Below are positions 52,620 to 62,960 of a stretch of 64,000 bases of DNA, in pieces. Both the position numbers and the translations under genes were made by a program. A model generated the notes under the pieces. The model was not told the DNA's origin. It made no database searches and saw only the letters and a program-made list of their open reading frames with translations. How positions within the stretch are numbered: the stretch's first letter is position 1; the number at the start of each line of letters is the position of its first letter. Origin of the DNA: Rhodeus uyekii (taxonomy: Eukaryota; Chordata; Actinopteri; Cypriniformes; Acheilognathidae); the NCBI GenBank assembly GCA_037043235.1, contig JAWRVZ010000016.1:872501-936500 (forward strand), read 5' to 3'.

Positions 52620-53480
52620 GTCCCCGTTCTCAGGCACGCTCCGCAGAGTGAGGTCTCTCTCCCTCTCTTTATTAAATGACCTGTCTGCCTGTTTTTGCTG
52701 TCTGTCCCTAGTGGCGCTGTATGTTAAATTCTATCATTAAAACCCATTACTGAGCTATCAAAACCCTCTGTAATTCCAGCTAATGACCTCATTTCCCTAA
52801 GTGTCACCCATGTCAGTCAGCACCGGGGCCACTTGCTCTGGCAGGCACTCAAAGTAGTGTCACACCGTTACGGGACATCCCCCACCCTCCCTTTTTCTCC
52901 AGAAAAGAAAAGGAAAAAAAGCTCTTAGAAATCAATGGCGGGGGAAAATGACAAAGCACAGCGGCATGGGACTCGGGCCCACGTGTGTCGGTTCTGATGT
53001 ACTGATTGACCTAATAGGTGCAGTAGTCAAACTGGGGACAGTGTTAAGCAGTTTGAGAAAACCGTACACCTGATAAGAGGCGAACTGATGCCATTTCTCA
53101 AGCGATTGTTGCAGATTTCACACGTGCCAATCGCAATTCTCCCATTTTCAGGGATCCCTTCGTAATGAACGTTTAAAAGAAAATGCAAAGCAGGGATAAT
53201 GACACACATCATTTCCCAGTTTAATCTTCATCCTGCTCCTCCTCTTCTCCACGAGTTCCCCTTTTCCAACACTGCCAGGCATCGTCCTCTCAATTGGAAA
53301 AAGGGCCCTAAGGCCACTGGAGCAACAAGACCCTGTTTCTTCAAGGGATGGATAATTGACTCCCTTCGCTTGGTAATTTATCGCTTGCATATGCAGCTAA
53401 TACATCAGCAGGCAAAACAGTGCTGACCTCCCAACCTTGTCCAACAACTCTACCACTGCTACCAAAACAAGCACACATGC

Positions 53481-53498
53481 CCACACACACACACACAC
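53481..53498. repeat. (CA)n microsatellite
   Basis: About 9 CA units. Confidence 0.9.
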
Positions 53499-55359
53499 GT
53501 GCACCTTCGACCCGGCCCACCCCCCTCAATAAAGAGCCAGGAGCCTAGAAGTGAATTGGAGAGGGACACAACTGGCAGGGGAAAGGAAATAAAATGATAG
53601 ATGGGGTGCATTGTGGCATTATGAATGAATTATGCTGGCCAAATACCTTGAGCAGAGCAGTGTGTCAGCCTGTGTCTATACTAATCTTAGAGGAAATATG
53701 ACTGTCTCTGTATTAAAGAGTGCAGCACAGGGTGAGCTGGTGAATTAGTTGAGCAATCAGACCATTACAAAGACATATCTTAGATGGCGTTATTCAGTAG
53801 CCACATTTATCAGCCTCATGCAGTATCATACTCAGCAGTCAGTTAGTTGCTTTTGTCGTTTCTATCAGTGGGGTTTCAGTATTGTCTGTCACCTACTGTA
53901 CATTCAGTCTGTTTGACAAGGATTCATTGCAACCTTCACTCGAGCTCCATCTACCTTCCTATTTATCATGATGAAAACACATTATTCTGCATACCTGAGT
54001 AAATTTAAACTTGAGTTTACATGTATGTCTGCTAGCTATATTCTTTAAAGACCCAAGAGAAAGAGTTAAGAGAAAATACTGTAATCTAAATAAATACTGT
54101 AATATAATACATGGTATTGATAATGAAAAGAAAAGCAAAAAAATATATTTTCGTTTATCAAACTATAACTCAGGTCTTTTAAAATGTCACTGTATTTTTT
54201 TGTTCTATAATTTAACAGGAGCTATGGTTATTGAAGTTCAGCTTAAAAAATAAAATTATGAACAAAAGAAGGTAGTCACAGTCTCTGATAGCTTACAGTT
54301 TCTTGTTGAATAAGGATGCTTTGATTCAAATGTAGGTGCATCTAAAGGTGTTTTAACATCTTAATGACTGAAACTGAAATTATATGTATGAATTAATTGT
54401 ATGAATTATAACCAGTCAAAACTGGAGCAACAACCTGCAAACTGTAATGTAAATACTTACTGTGACAGTGAATGAAGTAAAAGTAATATACAGTCAAATA
54501 ATTACAAATCATATCAGCGATGCTAAAAATACATTTTCTTTCATTTCTGATTGAGCAAATAACATTTAAATATATTAATTCATTTCTTAATAAGTTTCAT
54601 CTTTAAATATCTGTATAATCTGTTTAGGTGTTATTCTAGAATATTTAAATATTAGGTCTATTATCTATAACACAGGAAAACTCAAAACAGGCGAAACAAA
54701 TAACAGGATTATTGGGAAAATACAAAAATAAGATCTTAATCTTGAATGGGACACTGCAGAAATATATCGTTAGTTTTCTATTTCTTTGTTTTATTTTATT
54801 TTGTTTTCATTTTTTATTTTGCATGTTACTCACTTCATTCATTTCAATGAATCTATTAACGAATAATTATTTACTGCTGCATTTAATATTTAGACGCACC
54901 AAATACAAAAGAGGGCGGATGGAATTTGGCTTTTTGCATCCATTGATTAACTGTAGCTTGCTTTCTACTTCAACTGTAATGCATAATGTACAATGGAATG
55001 TCAAGTCTGGTGTTATATCAATGTTATATATTAATGTTAATCATGTTGGGCAGACTGAATTAAATTCAGGTTGTCTGACATCCGTGCATGATAAAGACCT
55101 TCATGGGCCCTTTTTTTCGACAGCGCAATCGTTCTCTATTCATTTGGTTAGGTTTTGGCGCCATCTGATGGTATATTTAAAAATTGCAGACTTGATCTAC
55201 CAGATTCAAAATTCGTTTACTTGATTATCTCATAGATTATTTATAAACAACTGATGATTTAAAACATCACAACACAACACAATTCTGTAAAATTAGCAAC
55301 TAAATAAATTATATCGTTGGGGAGCATAATAACAGAAGACAACATAAAGAAGTGAATAG

Positions 55360-55487
55360 CCTTCTTGGCTCAACCAGCAGAGCATTAGTGGTTACAATGC
55401 CAAGGTCATGGATTTGAACCCAGGGAAAGCAAGAACTGATTCAATGTGTTTCTTAAAAGCGTCTGCCAAATGCATAAATGTAAATAG
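55360..55487 (+). mobile_element. tRNA-derived SINE, internally deleted
   Basis: Head TGGCTCAACCAGCAGAGCAT, B-box-like GATTTGAACCC, and tail AAAGCGTCTGCCAAATGCAT. The GCAATGTAAGTCGCTTTGGA part of the tail stem is missing compared with 36785-36937. Confidence 0.7.
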
Positions 55488-55877
55488 CCTGTTATGAAAA
55501 CCACACTTAACCCAGTATAGCTGATTTTTCACTTGATTTAAACTTAGGAGAGCGCCTATATATGAAATGTTAACTCTTCTGTATTGTATACTCTTTGTAC
55601 TGTAAAGTTATATCACTATTAAGCCAATAACCTGCTCAGCAAAGGCTGGTAAAATAATACTAACGCTGTTGTCTTTTTCTTTTTCTAACACATTTATTTT
55701 CTTATTTGCATTGCACGCATTTTGAATACTATTTTAAGTGTCACTTCTGATAGTGTAATGTTAACGTCAAAGCAGGACAATAATGTTAAAGTTAGCAGGC
55801 ATTTTTGCCAATGCAGTACATTTTGTAAGTGTTAGTGTGAAGGTGTGGGAAGATGATGAAGACAGGAGTAACTGAAA
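55488..55877. other. Intergenic stretch
   Basis: AT-rich; nothing recognised. Confidence 0.4.
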
Positions 55878-56136
55878 CAAACTCAACATAAACTCTTCGT
55901 CCTCGCGATTTCCCGCTCAAGTTGCAGGGTCCGCGTGTCGTATGGCCTTTCTCCATCGGGTATGGATTTTGAAAGGCCATATTCATAGGTTGCGACCGAA
56001 GTTTCGTCGACCGGTGCGTCGCTCCACCTGACGTCGAAGACCATCACCGTTAGCTTCTTCCCGAAGGTCGTTGTTCATAGCCGGCACCGCGTAGAGGTGG
56101 TGATTGGATTTCCGCCGACCCAAACTCAACATAAAC
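55878..56136. other. CpG-dense 227-bp insert flanked by 16-bp direct repeats
   Basis: CAAACTCAACATAAAC occurs at 55878-55893 and again at 56121-56136. The 227 bases between carry about 25 CpGs, far above the surroundings. On the minus strand two overlapping frames stay open: one to a TGA near 55986, and one containing VMVFDVRWSDAPVDETSVAT that ends at a TGA in the flanking repeat. There is no poly-A and no inverted end. Origin unknown. Confidence 0.75.
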
Positions 56137-56503
56137 ACCGTACAAATAATAAACCAAAAGGCACTTCTTGTGCAAAACTGAAATGGAAGGCAAACTGCAA
56201 TAAATCGAACACGGATCCGGACAGAGGGAAAGATGAGGTATAACAAGGGATGATGGGACACAGGTGACAAGACTAACGAGGTGACTGTTTACGAGACAAA
56301 TGACTGGATTTACACAGGGAAGAACATGGGAGTAAACAGGAAGAGGGTGGAGACTGAACAGTGTGTTACTGCTGGGACCACAACTACAAACATTTGAACT
56401 GACTTACAATCATTGACGGACCAATACTGAGGGAAACACAGGGTTGATATACACAAGGGCTGATGAGGGAACAAGGCACAGCTGACAATACTAATTCAAG
56501 ATT
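56137..56503. other. Intergenic, possible unclassified element
   Basis: The word AAGGCACAGCTGACA near 56474 resembles GAGGCACAGCTCACA near 57893, suggesting pieces of the same unclassified repeat on either side of the LINE fragments. Confidence 0.35.
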
Positions 56504-57020
56504 CAAGAAAGTGTTTATTGTCATGTGTACAGACAGAAAGCATGTTTCCCTGTACAAAGAAATTCTTACTTTGCCGTCCACAATAAATGTCACAAGTAGG
56601 TAAGAATAAAAAATAAGATAAATATATAATAATAAAAAGAGCAAAAGAGTAAGGTAAAGTAAAGTGAGGTAGTGCAGTTCTGGTAGTGTAAAGTGAGGTA
56701 GTGCAATTCTGGTAGTGTAAAGTATGTAAACAATTGTTCATGTAATGTTGTGATTGTAGACTCCTATCCGCTGTTTAGGAATCTTATGGCAGAGGGAAAG
56801 AAAGAGTCCTGCAGTCCTGCATTTCACAATTCTGTACCTCCGTCCTGAGGGTAGAAATGTGAATAGTGTGTGCTGGGGGTGGGAGGGGTCTTTGATGATG
56901 GAGGCAGCTCTTCTGTGGACTGCGGTGGTATATGCTCTGTAGAGAGGGCAGTGGAGTCCTGGTGATCTTCTGTGCAGTCTTCACCACTCTCTGCAGGCGT
57001 TTGCGGTCCATGACAGAAGT
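56504..57020 (-). pseudogene. LINE reverse-transcriptase C-terminus and 3' UTR
   Basis: The minus strand reads RLQRVVKTAQKITRTPLPSL and, in a shifted frame, SIIKDPSHPQHTLFTFLPSG then RRYRIVKCRT, a well-known C-terminal tail of fish LINE ORF2 proteins. The 3' UTR carries a 29-bp tandem duplication and ends AACACTTTCTTGAATCTTGA. Clade not settled. Frameshifted and 5' truncated. Confidence 0.7.
56662..56719. repeat. Two-copy 29-bp tandem repeat
   Basis: AAGTGAGGTAGTGCAGTTCT-type unit at 56662-56690 and 56691-56719, differing at one base. Confidence 0.85.
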
Positions 57021-57140
57021 GCTGCCGTACTACACAGTGATTGATGAGGTGATTGATGAAAAGACAGGTGAGAGGAGAAACACTGGGAGCGCACCGGAGG
57101 AACCAGGATGTAAACAAAGACACAACAGACGCGTAACATT

Positions 57141-57364
57141 ATGATGGCATACTTCCATATTAGAGTAGATCAAATTAAACATTTGGGCTTATGGCTGGAT
57201 CCCGAACTTACTCTTATACCTTACATTCACTATATACTTAGTAAGATTAAATTCATAGACAGTATATTGTATCAGTCTAAAAATTGTTTTACATTTAATG
57301 TTCGGGGGAAAAAACTTTCTTTGTAACTGATATCACCTTCTTTTGATTATGCAGATGTAAAAAA
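57141..57364 (+). pseudogene. LINE reverse-transcriptase fragment
   Basis: Reads IKHLGLWLDPELTLIPYIHY then ILSKIKFIDSILYQSKNCFT and KKLSL, stop, LISPSFDYADV. This matches the late RT region of fish LINE ORF2 proteins. One in-frame stop and no flanking RT core. Confidence 0.7.
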
Positions 57365-58010
57365 TGTCTTCATGCCAACTTGGTCAAGTGAGTTCTTTAA
57401 AAATTAACTTTCAAATTGCATTCATAATAATGAGTAAAAGGCATAGTAATAAGTAAAATGGCTGGGAATCAATTTTAAACAAAAGATTAATGAATAGTAG
57501 CCTATAGTAGATATAGAAATAAATCTGGACTGTGTCTGGCACGTCGTATGCATTAGTGACATGCTTGCTTCAGCATCAGCAAGATAACTGCTGCCACATC
57601 TGGCCCAAATGATTCAGGCAGTGGGTAAAAACTCTCATTCAACCAGAGGTCATCAAGCAGGCTGAGGGGTAAATGTGTGGCAGGTGAAAATCCAACATAA
57701 CATAATGACTGGTGCATAATATTTTGAATTCTTTTGAATGTGTTTTAAAGATTCAATGAATAAAGATTAGGAGAAATTGAATTTGCATTAATGAACAAAA
57801 GTTAGTCAGCAAGCACTTTCTGTTTTAAGCTGTACACCTCTCTGCTTCAACAAAACACAGGACTTAGCACACAGGGAACTAATCAAAGAGATGAGGCACA
57901 GCTCACAGGACCAGACTCTGGAGAGCATTCTGGAGTCCGGTCAGGGGCTGGAGCTGATGTGTGTGTAACCCACAAGAGCCGTGGCCATAATGGTTAGTGC
58001 CACATCTTCT
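57365..58010. other. Intergenic stretch before the minisatellite
   Basis: No gene recognised. 57860-58010 may be part of the element that contains the minisatellite. Confidence 0.35.
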
Positions 58011-58915
58011 GGAGCAGGCTGGGGAACTGGTCTCTCTGGAGCAGGCTGGGGAACTGGTCTCACTGGAGCAGGCTGGGGAACTGGTCTCACTGGAGCAGGC
58101 TGGGGAACTGGTCTCTCTGGAGCAGGCTGGGGAACTGGTCTCTCTGGAGCAGGCTGGGGAACTGGTCTCTCTGGAGCAGGCTGGGGAACTGGTCTCTCTG
58201 GAGCAGGCTGGGGAACTGGTCTCTCTGGAGCAGGCTGGGAAACTGGTCTCTCTGGAGCAGGCTGGGGAACTGGTCTCTCTGGAGCAGGCTGGGGAACTGG
58301 TCTCTCTGGAGCAGGCTGGGGAACTGGTCTCTCTGGAGCAGGCTGGGAAACTGGTCTCTCTGGAGCAGGCTGGGGAACTGGTCTCACTGGAGCAGGCTGG
58401 GGAACTGGTCTCTCTGGAGCAGGCTGGGGAACTGGTCTCACTGGAGCAGGCTGGGAAACTGGTCTCTCTGGAGCAGGCTGGGAAACTGGTCTCTCTGGAG
58501 CAGGCTGGGGAACTGGTCTCACTGGAGCAGGCTGGGGAACTGGTCTCACTGGAGCAGGCTGGGGAACTGGTCTCTCTGGAGCAGGCTGGGGAACTGGTCT
58601 CACTGGAGCAGGCTGGGGAACTGGTCTCACTGGAGCAGGCTGGGGAACTGGTCTCACTGGAGCAGGCTGGGGAACTGGTCTCACTGGAGCAGGCTGGGGA
58701 ACTGGTCTCACTGGAGCAGGCTGGGGAACTGGTCTCACTGGAGCAGGCTGGGGAACTGGTCTCTCGGGAGCAGGCTGGGGAACTGGTCTCACTGGAGCAG
58801 GCTGGGGAACTGGTCTCTCGGGAGCAGGCTGGGGAACTGGTCTCTCTGGAGCAGGCTGGGGAACTGGTCTCTCTGGAGCAGGCTGGGGAACTGGTCTCTC
58901 TGGAGCAGGCTGGGA
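58011..58915. repeat. 27-bp minisatellite, about 33.5 copies
   Basis: Unit GGAGCAGGCTGGGGAACTGG followed by TCTCTCT. Variants are confined to a few sites: TCTCACT, TCTCGGG (two units), and GGGAAAC for GGGGAAC. A period of 27 keeps five frames free of stops over about 1 kb, which produces long artificial open frames on both strands. Confidence 0.97.
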
Positions 58916-59690
58916 AATGCAGAAAGAGACTGGGCAAAAACGGCCTGCTTGGCAGAGTTCCAAGACGAAAACCCCTGCTGTGCAAAAAAACAAAACATTA
59001 AGGCTCATCTGATTTTTTACCAGAAAATATCTTGGTGATTCCAAAGACTTTTGGGAAAACACTTTGTGCGCTGACGAGACAAAAGTTTAACTTTTTGAAA
59101 GGTGTGTTGCCCATTAAAAGTATCACATCATTTCAGAAAAAGAACATCATACTAACAGTAAAATATGGTGGTGGTAGTGTGATGGTCTGGGGCTGTTTTG
59201 CTTCTTCAGGAGCTGGAAGACTTGCTTTGATATATGGAACCATGAATTCTGCTGTTTACCAAGAAATCCTGAAGGAGAATGTCTGGCCATCTGTTTATGA
59301 CAGCAGAACAACGTTCTGAATGGCAGAAGAAAAACAAAATGAAGACATTGGAGTGGCCTAGTGAAAGTCCTGACAAGAATCCTATAGAGACATGACCTTA
59401 AAAAGGCAGTTTGTGCTCGAAAGCCCTTCAATGTGGTTGAATTACAACAATTCTGCAAAGATGAATGAGCCAAAATTCCTCCACAGCTGTAAAAGACTCA
59501 GTGCAAGTTATCGCAAACAGTTGTTGCTGCAAAGGGTGACCCAACCAGTTATTAGCTTTAGGGGGCAAGCACTTTTTCACACAGAGCCAAGCAGGTTTGG
59601 ATTGTTTGGATTATTCCTTAATAATAACAACCTTCATTTAAAAACGACATTTTGTGTTTACTATCTTTCACTCATATTCAAATTTATTTG
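58916..59690 (+). pseudogene. Tc1-like transposase, 3' half, joined to the minisatellite
   Basis: Reads KNGLLGRVPRRKPLLCKK, then across a frameshift DFWENTLCADETKV (first catalytic Asp), KYGGGSVMVWGCFASSGAGR and MNSAVYQEILKENVWPS. Further frames give EWPSESPDKNPIET, the region of the third catalytic residue. The helix-turn-helix part is absent; the minisatellite takes its place at about 58916. The 3' flank GGGGGCAAGCACTTTTTCAC is typical of the transposon end. Dead. Confidence 0.85.
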
Positions 59691-59691
59691 A

Positions 59692-62342
59692 TTATCTGAA
59701 ACATTTAAGTGTTACAAACATGCAAAAAAAAAAAGTGTTAGTGTTATGAAATGAACCTGTTGTTTATCGTGATCATTGTTTTATTTTAAATTGGTACATA
59801 TATACACAGTTTATATTCAATTTTTATCATAAATTAATATAAAATATGTACAAACATATATTTACAAATATACATAAATAATTATGAAAATGCTACATAA
59901 AAGCAAACTTAGCTGTTGGTTTCCGAGCAAAGCTGCTATTGGTCCCTGACGTTGAATGCCGTGTGTTTCTTTTTTGTTTGTATGAAAGGTCCACATCTAC
60001 ATTGTCCTGTTGAACAAACATAATCATGTAACGCTGACCAGATTTAATGGGTGATTCTTAGAGAAAATTGAAAGACAAATCTAAAGGCTTCTACCATTTC
60101 AGTACCAGGGTCAAATTAATTGAAAAGGATATGTTACCTGTCCCAGATTAAAGTGTTGAAAGTGTTTTACTGTTTAAATCTAAGTTACATTAAGAGAAAT
60201 TAGAGACTAACCAATGCTCTCTTAATGCACAGATACACTTTTTGAGATCCCGGAGGGTATGGGTGCTCCCTGGGTGAAATTCTCCCTCAGATGCTCAGTA
60301 AGCCTCCGTTTCACTCTTATTGTTTTCCGGGCGGGCGATGCTTCTCACTCAGGCCGGCACTGCCGCTGCCTGCAGAGACCTAGCAGGCTCTGCTGCCACC
60401 TGTGGGGTCCTGAAATGCACAGGGGCTCACATTGGGGTACTGTTGGGTACAGGTACATCCGGTAGGGACTTAGGACTTAGGGACTTAATGAATAATCATA
60501 GGTTCTACCTGTAAGGAAGAGGCTTGAGATTCCCGTTTAGTAGCTCCTGCCTCAATGGCTCAGGGGTCTTGAGTTTTTGCCTATCTGGGACCTTTTCTGG
60601 CGTGGGTGCTCTGTGTGGGGAAGCCATCTGTGAAGCCTGAGTGCATGGCCTTCTCAGAAGTATCACTGAATGCCAGGGATGAGGTGAGTATCCACATCTC
60701 TGAAGAAAAAGACACAGGTGCTCCCTGTTGGAACTTGTGCTCTTTATGTATACCCATCATGCATGGGTGCTCCTTGTGTCTTCTTCTGCCTCCGCTGACT
60801 CTTGGTCTTTGGTGTTGCATCTGAGATGAGGTAAAGTGACATGATATAGGCCCCCGTTAATGTTGAATTTGATAGTTAAAGCTATCTATATCTGTAAAAC
60901 ACTGTTAAAGAAAGATAAATGAAAGTGATCAGTTGAGTGGAGAGGTGGATTATTTTTTTATATCAAACCCAATTTTCATTAGTTTCCACTTCCAATTTTG
61001 GTGTTATCCACCATTCCCTATATTAAGATCATAAAAATTTAAGAAAAGAATGCTTGATCTCTGTTATATTTAACAATGTTATCTAATTTTTCACTCTATA
61101 TATTCATAAAGACATTCTGTCTGTTTAACCAGAACTACCGGTATATGTAATGATGGGGGGGGGGGGGATAATAATAATATTTTTATATGAAACTAAAACC
61201 ACCAGTAGTTGGCAACGAGTCAGACGATTCATTTAAAACGGCTGGTTCCTTCAGGAAAAAAAGCAAGTGTCCGTGAGTCATTGAGTTATTTATTAGACCG
61301 ATTCATAGAGTAACAAAATACCAGTATTATTTGAAGACACGTGGCTCTACTGTGGATTTGTGTGGAACTTTTTGTATTTACAAAAGCAACTTGAAAGAAT
61401 ATTGAGTCTTAAATGTAAGTCGCCTAATATTAACTTCTTGTTTGTCTTTTCACACAAATTATATTTGACATATGGGATCTGTTTTATAAAAGAGATTCAC
61501 AGCTTCAGTGATTATAAAAGCGTTTCGTATTCACACGATCAGGCACATTTGAAAATCTAATTTCAGCCATTCATTCCTAACATTGGAATCCTTCTGAAAC
61601 ATTTGCATTTGTAACTCCATGTAAAGAACTTCAGCTCTTCTTAATCTTCAACCAAAACAGAGGTTGCGCTGCTTCTATTTTAGTACTGTTTTACCCAGGC
61701 CTAAAACATGATATTATTTGGTTTTCACTGAACATTTGTTCCCTGCTGGATAATTACAGCTAAAGCATCAAAGATGTTATTAGAGTGCTACACAATTTTA
61801 TTCGTCTAACAAATCATTTTGTCTTCTGTTTAAATCAAATAACACACTGAACATAGTCCAGAAAAGCACACAAATTGTTTTTTACATTTTATACTTTATA
61901 TTTGAAATGATAAAGGTAATTCATTGTTAAAACATTTAAATTTATACAATTTAAAAAGTGTACAGTTATTTATTAATACAATTTAAATATAGATATATTT
62001 TTATTATTCATTATATTTCATAGAAAATTCATGATTCACAAAAGTTAAATTATTAAATAAGTCATACAATTAAGAAAATGAATAAAAGAGAAACAGTAAC
62101 ATTTATTTAAAATGTTTATCAAATTAATAAAATATAAATTATAATTATTTTTATAATTATAAATTTATTCTGAAAACAACTTAAACAATAGATTAAAAAC
62201 AATTTATTATTATTTACCTGATGTTGCCAAGAAGACCCCTCACCTTCAGATGCTCAACAGCTGACTGTATACTATCCCTTACACATTTTGCTATCCACAT
62301 TCCCAGATAGCATGAATTAATCGGCCCAACATCAGCAGCCCC
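59692..62342. other. Intergenic, AT-rich with a GC-rich island at 60240-60830
   Basis: 60240-60830 is GC-richer, with GGGTGCTCC-type words at about 60260, 60606, 60718 and 60768; no family recognised. Poly-G (14) at 61155-61168. 61800-62220 is extremely AT-rich. No gene called. Confidence 0.4.
61155..61168. repeat. Poly-G tract (14 G)
   Basis: Homopolymer. Confidence 0.95.
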
Positions 62343-62793
62343 TGTTGTGGCAAATTTGATGTCTCTTGCACTCTCTCAGTTCTGCTCCCAAAGTCGCAGT
62401 TCCAGGTCTCAAAATGAGTAAACTTTATTGCCAATCAATGAAGTGCAATGCCAGCTGTTCATCTAAATTCTTGCCCCAAAACTTCGCTTCTTATACGTTT
62501 TTCTTGTCGTTATCCATCCAATAGACATTTGCTTCCTGTCTTTTATTTTAGCCCCACCTCAGGGTTTTGCTGCCACTATATTTGAAATCCTCTGATCTCC
62601 TTTTTCTATTGGTGGAAAATGTCTTACTATGCTGTTTTTTAAAAATGTTTTTACCCCAGTACTTTCCACCTGCTTCGGTTTTCTAGGTACTTTCCATATT
62701 ATTATATCTTCAACCTGTCTTGTCTTAATGTACCAGTATACTGGGTACTTCTATTGTTTTTCTCCAATCAATAAATTTCCCCAAAACCCCACA
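62343..62793 (-). mobile_element. Possible solo LTR of a retroelement
   Basis: On the minus strand the segment starts TGTGGGGTTTTGGGGAAATT and ends GCCACAACA, giving TGT...ACA ends. A TATAAG box lies near 62497-62492 and an AATAAA near 62435, about 60 bases downstream, with a GC-richer tail after it: the U3-R-U5 layout. No clear target duplication was found, and no internal genes are present. Confidence 0.4.
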
Positions 62794-62960
62794 GTGCCTC
62801 CAGCTCAGACTCGGCATCGGCATGTATTATCTGGGGCGAGTGTGGTTCACTGCGCGCTCTGGCACATGTATTTTTGTCATGGCTGTAAAGCAATGGAGCG
62901 ATTCTTGTTCAAAACGTAACTTGCCAGTTACGTTTTGCAATCCACAATATATATATATAT
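62794..62960. other. Short spacer with (TA)n
   Basis: Ends in a TA dinucleotide run (62947-62960) at which the next transposon begins. Confidence 0.6.

Larger units (their letters stand above)
51784..55359. other. Intergenic, low-repeat to AT-rich
   Basis: 52740-53660 is GC-richer and low-repeat. 54000-55300 is AT-rich. The 170-codon frame at 54712-55224 sits in this AT-rich DNA, has no domain, and is not called. Confidence 0.45.

Noticed and set aside
54712..55224. Plus-strand frame of 170 codons
   Set aside because: It lies in AT-rich DNA, has no recognisable domain, a phenylalanine-rich start from T-rich DNA, and no splice or promoter context.
55983..56270. Minus-strand frame of 95 codons as a complete gene
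   Set aside because: It crosses the 16-bp repeat from flanking DNA into the CpG-dense insert, so it is a chimera; only the insert part is of interest.
57903..59062. Minus-strand frames of 360 and 373 codons, proline-rich or Ser/Thr-rich repeats
   Set aside because: They arise from the 27-bp period of the minisatellite, and their ends are antisense to a transposase fragment. Equally long frames exist on the other strand.
59147..59473. Minus-strand frame of 108 codons
   Set aside because: It is antisense to the Tc1-like transposase fragment.
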